From assembly GCF_020215665.1 (NCBI RefSeq), contig NZ_CP084061.1, positions 3,704,501-3,768,500 of the forward strand: a stretch of DNA of 64,000 nt. Direction: 5' to 3'. Within the stretch, counting starts at the first letter, position 1; each line of letters opens with the position of its first letter. Under the pieces are notes generated by a model that saw only the letters and a list, made by a program, of their open reading frames with translations, searched no databases and was not told the DNA's origin. This document shows positions 49,186-57,914 of the stretch, piece by piece. Source of the DNA: Blautia parvula (GTDB lineage Bacteria > Bacillota > Clostridia > Lachnospirales > Lachnospiraceae). A program made the position numbers and the translations under genes.

Positions 49186-50130
49186 TTACCATAACGCGTT
49201 ATCGGAAATCTTCTTGCTGAATCTGTTTGCAAGAATTACCATGATAAATGCCACCACGGATTCAAAGAGTCCCGCAGCAACAGACAGCCCATAGTTTCCA
49301 TTCTCAAATGCCAGACGATAAGAATATGTAGAGATCACATCAGCCGCAGAATACGTTGCCGGCTGGTATAACAGTAAGATTGCCTCGTATCCCACCTTGA
49401 TAATACCTCCCAGCTTCAGGATCAGCATCGTCACGATCGTGGGCACAATGGCGGGAATCGTCACATGGAAAATCTTCTTCATTTTCCCCGCGCCGTCCAC
49501 GGTTGCCGCCTCATAAAGCTGCGGGTCAATTCCCATGATCGCCGCGATATACACCAGGGCGTCAAATCCCGCGTTCTGCCATAAGGTCATTAATGTGTAG
49601 ATTCCCTTGAAATATTCCGGTTTCGTCATAAAGTATACAGGGTCCACACCGATTTTCTCCAGCACCAGGTTGATGACCCCCGTACTTGGAGACAGGAAGT
49701 TGATCACGATACCGCAGACAACCACGACTGATATGAAATGTGTCAGTAATGTGGACATCTGTGTCATCCTGCTGACAAACTTGTTCTTCATCTCCGTCAC
49801 ACAGACTGCCAGGGCAATCGGAAGCGGGAAACAGATCAAAAGCTGCCAGAAGGAGATCATTAAGGTATTCTTTAATACCCTGGGAAAATCCTTCCCTCTG
49901 AAAAATTCCATAAAGTTCTGCAGTCCCACAAATGTACTTCCTTTAATACCCTGAAATACATTGTAGTCGTAAAATGCTATCTTGAGTTCTGTCATTGGGC
50001 GGTAAGCAAATAGAAGATACCATATAATACCGGGAAGCAGCAGAAGGTATAATTCCTTACTTGAAGCTATCTTTTTTATGACAAAAGAAAAATTTCTTTT
50101 CTTCTGTATTTTTATTTGTTGTTTAGCCAA
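49186..50130 (-). CDS. Sugar ABC permease (LplB-like)
   Basis: 314 residues from a TTG at 50130 next to an AGGAGAGAGAAGAGG run. A longer frame from an ATG at 50184 covers the operator palindrome and this run, so I prefer the TTG. Six helices; LYLLLLPGIIWYLLFAYRPMTELKIAFYDYNVFQGI near the start and YEAATVDGAGKMKKIFHVTIPAIVP as the EAA loop mark the LplB group. First gene of the operon that ends with GH88. Confidence 0.88.
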   Translation of the reverse strand: MAKQQIKIQKKRNFSFVIKKIASSKELYLLLLPGIIWYLLFAYRPMTELKIAFYDYNVFQGIKGSTFVGLQNFMEFFRGKDFPRVLKNTLMISFWQLLICFPLPIALAVCVTEMKNKFVSRMTQMSTLLTHFISVVVVCGIVINFLSPSTGVINLVLEKIGVDPVYFMTKPEYFKGIYTLMTLWQNAGFDALVYIAAIMGIDPQLYEAATVDGAGKMKKIFHVTIPAIVPTIVTMLILKLGGIIKVGYEAILLLYQPATYSAADVISTYSYRLAFENGNYGLSVAAGLFESVVAFIMVILANRFSKKISDNALW

Positions 50131-50158
50131 AGTCCTCTTCTCTCTCCTTTCTCCTTTA

Positions 50159-50172
50159 TCGAAGCGCTTCGA
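50159..50172 (-). promoter_or_regulatory. Operator palindrome of the GH88-ABC operon
   Basis: TCGAAGCGCTTCGA is a perfect 14-base palindrome of the LacI/CcpA type (core AAGCGCTT). It lies just after the predicted transcription start, where binding would block elongation. Two related core sites lie upstream, at 50289-50296 (AAGCGCTT) and near 50355-50366 (GGCGCTTCC). This supports control by a LacI-family protein or CcpA. Confidence 0.7.
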
Positions 50173-50184
50173 GTCGATATCCAC

Positions 50185-50213
50185 ACCTTAACGGAAATTT
50201 TTTGAAATGTAAA
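50185..50213 (-). promoter_or_regulatory. Promoter of the LplB-C-A-GH88 operon
   Basis: The -35 TTTACA (50208-50213) and -10 TAAGGT (50185-50190) are 17 bases apart. The spacer is AT-rich. The operator at 50159-50172 follows at about +7 to +20. Confidence 0.5.
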
Positions 50214-50489
50214 TCATCAAATTCCACGGCTTATTTTCTTCCGGGTTTTTGGGATACACATTTTTCACTTCGTCCCTGTTTTTCAAAGAAGCGCTTGTTT
50301 CCGGGGCATCACCATTTTTCAAATCATCACCATTTTATCCCAAGGCCCATAAATAAAGGCGCTTCCACTTGAATTATCAACAAAATGCAATTATAATTTA
50401 ATCTCGTCAGGAAAATCCCCCTTCCATTTCGCACATAAACCTGGCAGCGGGAACTTGACGCGGATCAAAGAAAAAAGGAGACAGCAGAT
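50214..50489. other. Divergent regulatory region
   Basis: About 275 bases up to the AraC sensor gene. Repeats of ATCACCATTTT near 50310-50335 (CACCATTTTTCAAATC, CACCATTTTATCC) and the GCGCTT cores suggest regulator binding. The araC-like gene has AAAGGAGA before its ATG. Confidence 0.4.
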
Positions 50490-52736
50490 ATGCAGAAACA
50501 GCCATCCGGATTATATCACCAAAAACTGAAAATCGTATTCCTGCTTCTGGCCGCTGTGGTGACTCTTGTTTTGGCCTCCGTCTCAGGCATCTTGCTGACT
50601 CAGCGCTCAGAAGAGAATTATGAGACCTCCATCTCTGTATCCCGCACGATCCTGGAGGAAAAGAGCGCAGTCTCTCTGAAAGAGATATCCAACACCATGA
50701 CGGATATCGTAAATGATTCCCTGATCAAGGAATGGTCTGTCTCAGAGGGCACACGTGATTTTTATCTGCTCTCCTCCCGGGCACAGAAAGCGCTTCTCAA
50801 ATACGCAGGCGCTGTGGAAACACGCTTTCAGGTGTATCTTCTGCTCAACAACGGACAGACAGATCTTGATGACAACACACATTCCAGTGTCCTGTCCCCT
50901 GAGGGTTCTTTCTCTGTCTCTGAATTTTTAAAGAAAAAGGGATTATCGGAAGATGATCTGACAGATATACAGGAATATTTTGATAAAAATATGTTTCCCT
51001 ATGTGATTCCGCATTACAATGACCGGGGCGAGCTGGCTTCCCTTTATTATCTGATCAAGGGGTATAAGCAGCCGCGCACCTGTATTTACATGGCTGATAT
51101 CCCCATAAGCTCCCTTGTGGGTACTGCCACACCGGAAAAATACTGGATTTCCAACACGGACGGTCTGTTTATCCCCAGTTCCCTGGATGAAAATGACGTG
51201 TCTCTCTTTACATCCCTTGGAACAGATCTGGACGCAGGCAGGGATATCGTAAAAAAATCCGGTTATTACATAGCCAACGCCCACCTTTTGTCTATGAACT
51301 GGAATATCTCTTACCTGTATGACCGGTATAGCTTCAATGCCATGAACATATTCCTCTTTCTTCTGGCGGTTTTGGTCATTTTTATCCTTTTGAGCGCTGC
51401 CTTTTATTATGTGGTGAACCTTCTGTACCGCCCCATATACGAGGTACTGCAGCCTCATATAGAGAAAGATTCCAAAAGCTACGATGAATTCCAGATCCTG
51501 AACGACAACCTGGCAAAGATGCAGAGTCTGAACCACAGCCTGATGGCAACCAGGAAGACCACCAACACCCTTCTGGCCCAGCAGTATTACCAGAATCTGC
51601 TCACAGACCCCAATGGATATCTGGCCCCCAAAGAAAAACCGTATTTCCCTGACAACAGCCTGTTCTGTGTGGGGCTTATATGTTTTTCACCGGATGCCTC
51701 CCAGACTTTGGATGACAGCGGATTCTGCCAGCTTGAAATGTACAAGAACCTGATCTTCCAGAACTGCGTAAAGAGAGATGATATTGTATTCGTGAAGCTT
51801 TCCATGTACCGCTGCGCCCTGATCCTGAAAACCGACAGTATGGAGAGCGCAAAACTACTGACCGCCAGGGCTTTGTCCGCGCCTATGGAAGGTGACGAAT
51901 CAGGCAAATACTGGGAGGAACAGACCGTGCTCAGCACAGTAAGACGGGGATTTGAAAATCTCTACCACTGTTATCAGGAAACGCTGAAAATAGCAGAGTA
52001 TCTGCCCATGCTCCCCCATGACAAGATCATTACCCACGAACAGATCGCCGCTATAGATTCCGCCACCTATTCTTATCCTCTCTCAACGGAGAACAAGCTG
52101 ATCCAGGAGATCATCAACGGCCAGGAACAGGCAATGGAACTGTTCGACAGCCTGATCCGGGAAAATCTTGTCCACAAGGTATTGTCCATGGAGGTTCTCC
52201 AGAACTTTGTCTACGCTCTGATTGGAACCATAAACAGGGTTTTTCAGGAGCTTAAGACAAGCCCCGAGGAATTTATCGGCCGGTCCATTGATTATGAACA
52301 CTGGTACACACACTGGGCCGATTCCGTGACCATAACAGGCATCAAAACCGTCATCTCTGAGATCATAAAGGAGAAAAACAGGCGCAGCCAGACACAGGAT
52401 GAAGCTATTTTGTCCCGCATGCTTGACTATATCCATCAGAATTACAGGGACAATATCATGCTCAACGACCTGGCAGACCAGTTCAACATCTCCCCCAAAT
52501 ACTGCGGGATTCTCTTTAAACAGCTCAGTGACAATAACTTTAAGGATTACCTGAACAATTACCGCATCAATCAGGCCAGGGCGCTGCTGGAAAAGGACCC
52601 GTCTTTAAAAACAAAAGATTTAAGTGCTATGACCGGTTTCAACAGTTCCAATACCTTTATCAGGGTATTCAGTAAATATACGGGAATGACACCGCAGAAG
52701 TATGCGGAACATGTTATTGATAAAGCAAAAAAATGA
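50490..52736 (+). CDS. Membrane-anchored AraC-family regulator (YesN-like)
   Basis: 748 residues. Two membrane helices (about 15-38 and 287-312) enclose an extracellular dCache-like sensor. A cytoplasmic HAMP-like and connector part follows. The C-terminus has the AraC helix-turn-helix pair: NIMLNDLADQFNISPKYCGILFKQLSDNNFKDYL and KTKDLSAMTGFNSSNTFIRVFSKYTGMTPQKY. Such proteins sense a sugar outside the cell and bind DNA near the membrane; several activate adjacent sugar operons. It is divergent from the GH88 operon, so it probably controls it together with a LacI/CcpA-type factor. Confidence 0.92.
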   Translation: MQKQPSGLYHQKLKIVFLLLAAVVTLVLASVSGILLTQRSEENYETSISVSRTILEEKSAVSLKEISNTMTDIVNDSLIKEWSVSEGTRDFYLLSSRAQKALLKYAGAVETRFQVYLLLNNGQTDLDDNTHSSVLSPEGSFSVSEFLKKKGLSEDDLTDIQEYFDKNMFPYVIPHYNDRGELASLYYLIKGYKQPRTCIYMADIPISSLVGTATPEKYWISNTDGLFIPSSLDENDVSLFTSLGTDLDAGRDIVKKSGYYIANAHLLSMNWNISYLYDRYSFNAMNIFLFLLAVLVIFILLSAAFYYVVNLLYRPIYEVLQPHIEKDSKSYDEFQILNDNLAKMQSLNHSLMATRKTTNTLLAQQYYQNLLTDPNGYLAPKEKPYFPDNSLFCVGLICFSPDASQTLDDSGFCQLEMYKNLIFQNCVKRDDIVFVKLSMYRCALILKTDSMESAKLLTARALSAPMEGDESGKYWEEQTVLSTVRRGFENLYHCYQETLKIAEYLPMLPHDKIITHEQIAAIDSATYSYPLSTENKLIQEIINGQEQAMELFDSLIRENLVHKVLSMEVLQNFVYALIGTINRVFQELKTSPEEFIGRSIDYEHWYTHWADSVTITGIKTVISEIIKEKNRRSQTQDEAILSRMLDYIHQNYRDNIMLNDLADQFNISPKYCGILFKQLSDNNFKDYLNNYRINQARALLEKDPSLKTKDLSAMTGFNSSNTFIRVFSKYTGMTPQKYAEHVIDKAKK

Positions 52737-52765
52737 GTCCGGGAAAACCCGGACTCATTTTTTTG
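52731..52765 (+). terminator. Bidirectional terminator after the AraC sensor gene
   Basis: AAATGAGTCCGGG-AAAA-CCCGGACTCATTT with a T run to 52765 and an A run on the other side. It covers the last codon of the gene and serves the convergent DUF2264 gene too. Confidence 0.92.
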
Positions 52766-52782
52766 TTCATAAACGTGCCTGT

Positions 52783-54795
52783 CTAAAGACTTAAATTACC
52801 TTCAAGCCCTTCATAATCCACGCAGACCGTTCTCCCTGAACGCAGCGTGATTCTCACAGGCCCTGCAGCTCCGCATTGCTCCTCATCCTGAAACTTGATT
52901 TCACTGACAGGGAACAATTCCTCCCCGGTAAACTCCCTGCCCTCCGCGGTCAGAACAGCATAGACCATCACATAGGGCCTGTACTCATAATACTCTTCTC
53001 TTCTGCATTTTCCGTAAAGCAGAATACTTCTCTCAGCGACTGCATTTACGCCTGTGCGCTCCTTCATTTCAACGCTGTCAAAGCCGGTATAACTCACAAA
53101 GGCCAGGCTCCGCTTTTCATTTTTCACGATCAAGGCCTGCGCTGTGCCATCTGACCTGCGCTCTGTCTGTACGTTCCCCTCCTTCGGAAAACCATACGCT
53201 CCCAAAGTAAGGGTGAAGGGTTTCTCATGTATCCTCATTTTATCCGCATGCAGGATACCGTTAGGCAGTGGAATATCCGCCAGATCCATACATGCCAGCC
53301 CCTGAAAATTATACTGAAAGTTAAAATACTCCTGGCGGTACAGCACGCCGTCCCGCACCCCGCCATACAGCATGATATTGGGAATCTGCGCCTGATGCTC
53401 CCCATCGAACTGCAGGCTGTACTGCATGGCCTCTGCCCCCCGGCGGTCAAAATCCTCCCAGGGAAAACGGCTGTGAAACGCCAGACGTATATATGCCTTG
53501 ATGTAATCATCCTGCGGGTGGAACACATTTTTAGCTGTGCAGAATTCCGCCGCCCCGTTGGCACCCTGATGAAAGGCCGCGATGCCCGGTCCGTCCATAA
53601 CATAAGAGCTGTACGCGTCCTCCCTCAAAGTGTCCCAGTCCCCGTTATTCTCCTTCGCAGTCCAAAAGGGGTGGTCTTTCGGAAGATTCAGACAGAGGAA
53701 CGGATTTGCCATCCAAAAGGGACTCTCTGCACAACTGTAATCCTGAAGCATGGGCGGGAACTCCCCGTAAAACCCAAGAACAGGCACACCGTTTTGAAAC
53801 ACTTTGTCGTTCTGTATGAACTGCAGAAGCGCTCCGGAATTGATCCGCCTGGCAAGTCCGGGGTCCATCTCGTGTCTTTTCAGGAAGAACACTGAGGCAA
53901 AGGGCGCAGTGGCGGCATTCCGGTAGATACCGCTTCTTCCCCACATGGTCACATGGGCCTCTCTGTCAAACATTCCCGTGTATTTTTGAAGAAGGCAGTT
54001 GGAATACGCATCTATCCGTTCTGCCATATCCGGTTCTTTCTCGTACCCGTACCACACATTCCAGAGTGCAGCATACACATGAAAAGCCCAGGGGCTGTAA
54101 TAATCAAAACGGTGTCCGTCCCTGAACCAGCCGTCACCGGCATAGTAGGAAAGAATTGTCTGGGCATGATCCTTCATCTTATGCTCATCAATTTCATATC
54201 CCTGGCTCCACAGAAACCCTAAGATCAGCATATTGAACAGACGCCAGTTGTGGGGCACTGTCCTCGCGTCTCCGAATTCGCGCAGATACCCCGCTATTTT
54301 ATCCCTTTCCTGCTGTGTGTAGGAATCCCATATAACTTCCCTGCACTGCCAGAGGCCAATCGCCAGCGACGCGCACTCGCAGGTATGCTGAAAACAATGC
54401 TCCTTTTCCCCGGACATGGCATCCAGCTCTCTGTAGGTAAGCATATAATCCCCGGTTCCCTTTGTGACTGCGCGAAGGATATGTTCTCTGTAATACTCCT
54501 TTACGGAAAATCCCCCTGCCTCAGCCTCCGGCCTGTTGTGAAGAAGCGGAGCCGCTATCAGAAAGCTCCTCGCCAGGCCCTCGAATCTGGCGGCGAATGC
54601 TTTCCATTCCCCGCTGTTTTTATTTGGATAACTGACCGTAAATTCTGTTCTCGGACAGTATATGGGCGTGTCAAAATCCCCGATGTTGGAGAAAATCCCT
54701 TCTAACAGAAACTGAGCAGCATCCAGCCAGTGTTCTCTTCCCATTCCGGTATAGGGACTTTTCTCATGATCCGGGTTATTTATTCTGAACTTCAT
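52783..54795 (-). CDS. DUF2264 domain protein, likely glycan-active
   Basis: 670 residues. The DUF2264 domain spans about 10-370: REHWLDAAQFLLEGIF, MLTYRELDAMSGEKEHCFQHTCECASLAIGL, GDGWFRDGHRFDYYSPWAFHVYAALW. The helical part looks like an (alpha/alpha) barrel as in GH88/GH105 and heparinases. A beta-rich C-terminal part (about 400-670) completes it. No signal peptide. It lies between the GH88 operon and the fucosidase gene, with an AraC regulator beside it. Catalytic residues cannot be assigned; a lyase or hydrolase role is plausible but unproven. Confidence 0.75.
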   Translation of the reverse strand: MKFRINNPDHEKSPYTGMGREHWLDAAQFLLEGIFSNIGDFDTPIYCPRTEFTVSYPNKNSGEWKAFAARFEGLARSFLIAAPLLHNRPEAEAGGFSVKEYYREHILRAVTKGTGDYMLTYRELDAMSGEKEHCFQHTCECASLAIGLWQCREVIWDSYTQQERDKIAGYLREFGDARTVPHNWRLFNMLILGFLWSQGYEIDEHKMKDHAQTILSYYAGDGWFRDGHRFDYYSPWAFHVYAALWNVWYGYEKEPDMAERIDAYSNCLLQKYTGMFDREAHVTMWGRSGIYRNAATAPFASVFFLKRHEMDPGLARRINSGALLQFIQNDKVFQNGVPVLGFYGEFPPMLQDYSCAESPFWMANPFLCLNLPKDHPFWTAKENNGDWDTLREDAYSSYVMDGPGIAAFHQGANGAAEFCTAKNVFHPQDDYIKAYIRLAFHSRFPWEDFDRRGAEAMQYSLQFDGEHQAQIPNIMLYGGVRDGVLYRQEYFNFQYNFQGLACMDLADIPLPNGILHADKMRIHEKPFTLTLGAYGFPKEGNVQTERRSDGTAQALIVKNEKRSLAFVSYTGFDSVEMKERTGVNAVAERSILLYGKCRREEYYEYRPYVMVYAVLTAEGREFTGEELFPVSEIKFQDEEQCGAAGPVRITLRSGRTVCVDYEGLEGNLSL

Positions 54796-54832
54796 GTATC
54801 TCCTCTCCCTGCCCGGACTCTGATGTATAGAT

Positions 54833-54873
54833 ATTATACAGCCGGGACAGTGTTATGTATTGCTGTATACAGC
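54833..54873 (-). promoter_or_regulatory. DUF2264 promoter and upstream palindrome
   Basis: A perfect -10 TATAAT (54833-54838) without a clear -35, as for activator-dependent promoters. GCTGTATACAGC (54862-54873) is a perfect 12-base palindrome 23 bases further upstream; ATGATATCAT follows at 54882-54891. These are candidate binding sites for the AraC protein encoded next door. Confidence 0.55.
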
Positions 54874-54946
54874 ACCATAGAATGATATCATGAATAAAGA
54901 ATTTTTTTATTCCTATTTTTATACAAAACATTGCAAATACCGTACA

Positions 54947-55813
54947 CTATTCCTCGGGTATCCACGGTCTTTTTCCCGCCTCTTTCCTGAACTTACCGGG
55001 AGACATTCCGTATTTCTTTTTAAAGCAGTACCCAAAATAATCCGCCGCGGAAAACCCGGTCTTCTCTGCAATTTTTTCCACAGAATCACGGGTATCCTCC
55101 AGCAGACGGCAGGCAAGCTCCAGTTTATTATCCATCTGCATCTGTCGGAATGTGATTCCATAATGGCTCTTCATCAGGCGCTGCACCTGACGCACACTGA
55201 GCCCAAGCGCTTCTGCCAGTCCGTGTATGGTAATATGTACCGGGTCGTCCAGAAACATTCTTTCTATCTGCAGATATTTCCCCTCATCGGAGCATGGCAT
55301 GTACACTTCCCCCTGCTCGGGCTGCCCTGCCCGGTACATCCTGCCAAGTGTGATAAAAAGCTGGCCTGCCAGATGCGGTATCATTGCCTGAAACCCGGCA
55401 GGTCTCCTCTCTGTCTCACGGATTATCCCCCGGAGGATATCCGACACCTCCCCCGCATCATCTCCAATCCAGAAACGCTGGTCCAGCAGGCATTCCATCC
55501 AGTCCTCCCGCTGCGGCTGCGCCCTGCAGGACAGAGGAACCGTATAATAGAGGACCAGCTCCTCCATAGGCTCCCGGGACACTGTGATCTGTTCATGTGC
55601 CACTCCCGGTCCTGTCAGGTAAAAGGTCCCCTTTTTAAGTCCGTGCTCTCCCGAACGGAGGCGCAGTATACCTTCTCCTGATTCTACATAATGAATTTCA
55701 TAGCTGGTTATGCTGTGCACGTGCATCTTAATGTGACCTGTGATTCCATGTCCCACAGATACTATATGAAACGGTACACCGTCCAGATTCACTTTGTAAT
55801 TCACATCTGCCAT
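54947..55813 (-). CDS. AraC-family regulator
   Basis: 288 residues. The N-terminal cupin has HVHSITSYEIHYVESGEGILRLRSGEHGLKKGTFYLTGPGVAHEQ. The C-terminus has VHITIHGLAEALGLSVRQVQRLMKSHYGITFRQMQMDNKLELA and SVEKIAEKTGFSAADYFGYCFKKKYGMSPGKFRKEA. It lies upstream of DUF2264 in the same direction and divergent from GH29, so it may control both. Confidence 0.92.
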   Translation of the reverse strand: MADVNYKVNLDGVPFHIVSVGHGITGHIKMHVHSITSYEIHYVESGEGILRLRSGEHGLKKGTFYLTGPGVAHEQITVSREPMEELVLYYTVPLSCRAQPQREDWMECLLDQRFWIGDDAGEVSDILRGIIRETERRPAGFQAMIPHLAGQLFITLGRMYRAGQPEQGEVYMPCSDEGKYLQIERMFLDDPVHITIHGLAEALGLSVRQVQRLMKSHYGITFRQMQMDNKLELACRLLEDTRDSVEKIAEKTGFSAADYFGYCFKKKYGMSPGKFRKEAGKRPWIPEE

Positions 55814-55843
55814 TCTTCTTCCTCTTTTCAGAAGCTTTACTTG

Positions 55844-56011
55844 GTAAGTATTCAGCCGGCGGAATCGTTACCTTTTTATAACTGTTCAGTCAGGTCTGCG
55901 CATTTACTGCGCTGACCGTGCATAAGAGTAGTGGTAGCAGGTATTCGTCCCATCGCAAAGCGATTTTTAATGGGCGAATACCCGTAACTATTCAGCTGGC
56001 TGAATAGTTAC
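55844..56011. repeat. Palindrome-bounded structured element
   Basis: A 28-base palindrome (arms GTAACTATTCAG and CTGAATAGTTAC) at 55984-56011 is matched by a diverged copy at 55844-55871. A third half copy, TAACTGTTCAG, lies at 55879-55889. Between them are two more stems: CAGGTCTGCGCA with TGCGCTGACC-like pairing at 55890-55916, and GTATTCGTCCCAT with ATGGGCGAATAC at 55941-55981. A T run follows on the plus strand. It looks like a MITE-like or repeated regulatory RNA element; no coding potential. Confidence 0.6.
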
Positions 56012-56182
56012 ACCTTTTTTGTAATTATACATGCTTTCCGCGTATATGAAAACCGGTTTTGAGCACGCGGTGTCCTCACCCTGAAAATAACGACATCCTG
56101 ACAGAAAACTGGACGCTTTTCTGTCTTTTTATTTCCTGTGCCGGGACATACAATAGAGACAGTTACGGAAAGGAGAACGCCT

Positions 56183-57658
56183 ATGTACAGCAAAGAAATG
56201 TATTTACAGCAAATTGAAGATGTCATTAACAGAGGGCCATACAAAGCCAACTGGGATTCCCTCTCTGCCCACGAGACCCCCGCCTGGTTCCGGGATGCAA
56301 AATTCGGTATTTTTATTCACTGGGGCGCCTACTCTATACCCGCATTCGGAAACGAATGGTATCCGCGGAATATGTACATACAGGGCAGTCCGGAATATGA
56401 ACACCACCGCCGGGTATATGGAGATCAGAAGGACTTCGGCTACAAGGATTTCATTCCCCTGTTCAAAGCGGAACACTTTGACGCCGCTGCCTGGATAGAC
56501 CTGTTTAAAAAGGCCGGGGCCAAATATGTTGTTCCCGTTGCAGAGCATCACGACGGCTTCCAGATGTACCGCAGCGATATTTCCCACTGGAACGCCTTTG
56601 AAATGGGCCCGCACCGTGATGTTCTGGGAGAACTGACAGAGGAAATGCATAAAAACGGGCTGGTGAACGGAGCCTCCACCCACCGTATTGAACACTGGTT
56701 TTTTATGGGACATGGGCGGGATTTTGACAGCGATATCACCGGTTCTGAAAAAGAGGGAGATCTATACTGGCCTGCCATGCCGGAGGGAGACCATCAGGAT
56801 TTATTCAGCGAACCCGTCCCCACCAGAGAATTCCTGGAGGACTGGATGGTGCGGACCTGTGAGCTTATAGACCGCTACCACATAAAAGAGCTGTATTTTG
56901 ACTGGTGGATCCAGCACAGCAGCGCCAAACCCTATCTGCAGAAAATCGCTGCCTATTATTACAACCGCGCCGCAGAGTGGAAAGAAGAGGTTGTGATCGC
57001 CTATAAACACGATGCCTTCATGTTCGGCACCGCCCTGGTGGATATTGAACGGGGACAGTTTGCTGACGTACAGCCATTTTACTGGCAGACAGATACTGCT
57101 GCCGCCAAAAATTCCTGGTGCTATACAGAGAATAATGAATTTAAAAAGGCAAAGGATATCCTCTGTGACCTGGTGGATGTGGTCAGCAAAAACGGAAATC
57201 TTCTGCTGAATGTAGGCCCGAAGGCAGACGGAACCATCTCGGAGGAGGACACGGAGATACTCCTGCAGATCGGAGCATGGCTGGAGGCAAACGGTGAGGC
57301 CATTTACGGCTCCCGCGTGTGGCGCACTGCCGCGGAAGGTCCCACAAAGGTGGAAGAAGGGCAGTTTACAGATGGTAAGGACAAAGTCTTTACAAAAGAG
57401 GATTTCCGGTTCACAGTTAAGGGATCACACCTCTATGCCGCCTGCCTTTCCTATCCTGAAGACGGCCGCATTGTCATAAAATCCCTGGCCGAACAGGATG
57501 CATCCAGACTGCCGAAATTCCACGGCATCATTGAAAATGTGGAAGTGCTGGGTTTTGAGGAATCCCCGATATGGAAAAGAACAGAAAACGGGCTGGAAAT
57601 AGAAACGCAGAATGTGAGATCCGACAAACCCGTAGTGTTTAAGATTGCAATCAAATAG
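56183..57658 (+). CDS. Alpha-L-fucosidase, GH29
   Basis: 491 residues from the ATG at 56183 (AAAGGAGA upstream). WFRDAKFGIFIHWGAYSIPAFGNEWYPRNMY is the GH29 start; VVPVAEHHDGFQMY follows, and the nucleophile is the Asp in ELYFDWWIQ. VVSKNGNLLLNVGPKADGTISEE is the conserved segment before the C-terminal beta domain. No signal peptide, so it acts inside the cell on imported fucosylated oligosaccharides from host mucin or plant glycans. The acid/base Glu is not conserved in sequence across GH29 and is not assigned. Confidence 0.93.
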   Translation: MYSKEMYLQQIEDVINRGPYKANWDSLSAHETPAWFRDAKFGIFIHWGAYSIPAFGNEWYPRNMYIQGSPEYEHHRRVYGDQKDFGYKDFIPLFKAEHFDAAAWIDLFKKAGAKYVVPVAEHHDGFQMYRSDISHWNAFEMGPHRDVLGELTEEMHKNGLVNGASTHRIEHWFFMGHGRDFDSDITGSEKEGDLYWPAMPEGDHQDLFSEPVPTREFLEDWMVRTCELIDRYHIKELYFDWWIQHSSAKPYLQKIAAYYYNRAAEWKEEVVIAYKHDAFMFGTALVDIERGQFADVQPFYWQTDTAAAKNSWCYTENNEFKKAKDILCDLVDVVSKNGNLLLNVGPKADGTISEEDTEILLQIGAWLEANGEAIYGSRVWRTAAEGPTKVEEGQFTDGKDKVFTKEDFRFTVKGSHLYAACLSYPEDGRIVIKSLAEQDASRLPKFHGIIENVEVLGFEESPIWKRTENGLEIETQNVRSDKPVVFKIAIK

Positions 57659-57713
57659 CCGCTCTTTCGGATGGCAGAAGACGCACAGCCATTTGTCATA
57701 ACTTTAATGGTAA

Positions 57714-57757
57714 AAATGCCCCATAAGTGCCTGTATCATGACATTTATGGGGCATTT
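57714..57757 (+). terminator. Hairpin after the GH29 gene
   Basis: AAATGCCCCATA (57714-57725) and TATGGGGCATTT (57746-57757) form a perfect 12-base-pair stem with a 20-base loop. The tail is only moderately T-rich. Probable terminator for GH29, possibly also for the convergent creatininase gene. Confidence 0.6.
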
Positions 57758-57914
57758 GATGTTCTTTTCCTCCTCCGTAATCACAGTTAAACGGTGACTC
57801 TAACCAGCAGTTCTTACCTGTCTCCGCAAAAACCGGCAGATGAGTCCCTCCCGTACTTTCGGCAGGGCATATACCATTAAACTTGAACAGTATTATCTTC
57901 GCACCCTCTCGCCA

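Noticed and set aside
49186-50184. Using the ATG at 50184 as start of the LplB-like permease
   Set aside because: It would put the operator palindrome and the purine-rich ribosome site inside the coding region; a TTG at 50130 fits better, although this is not proven.
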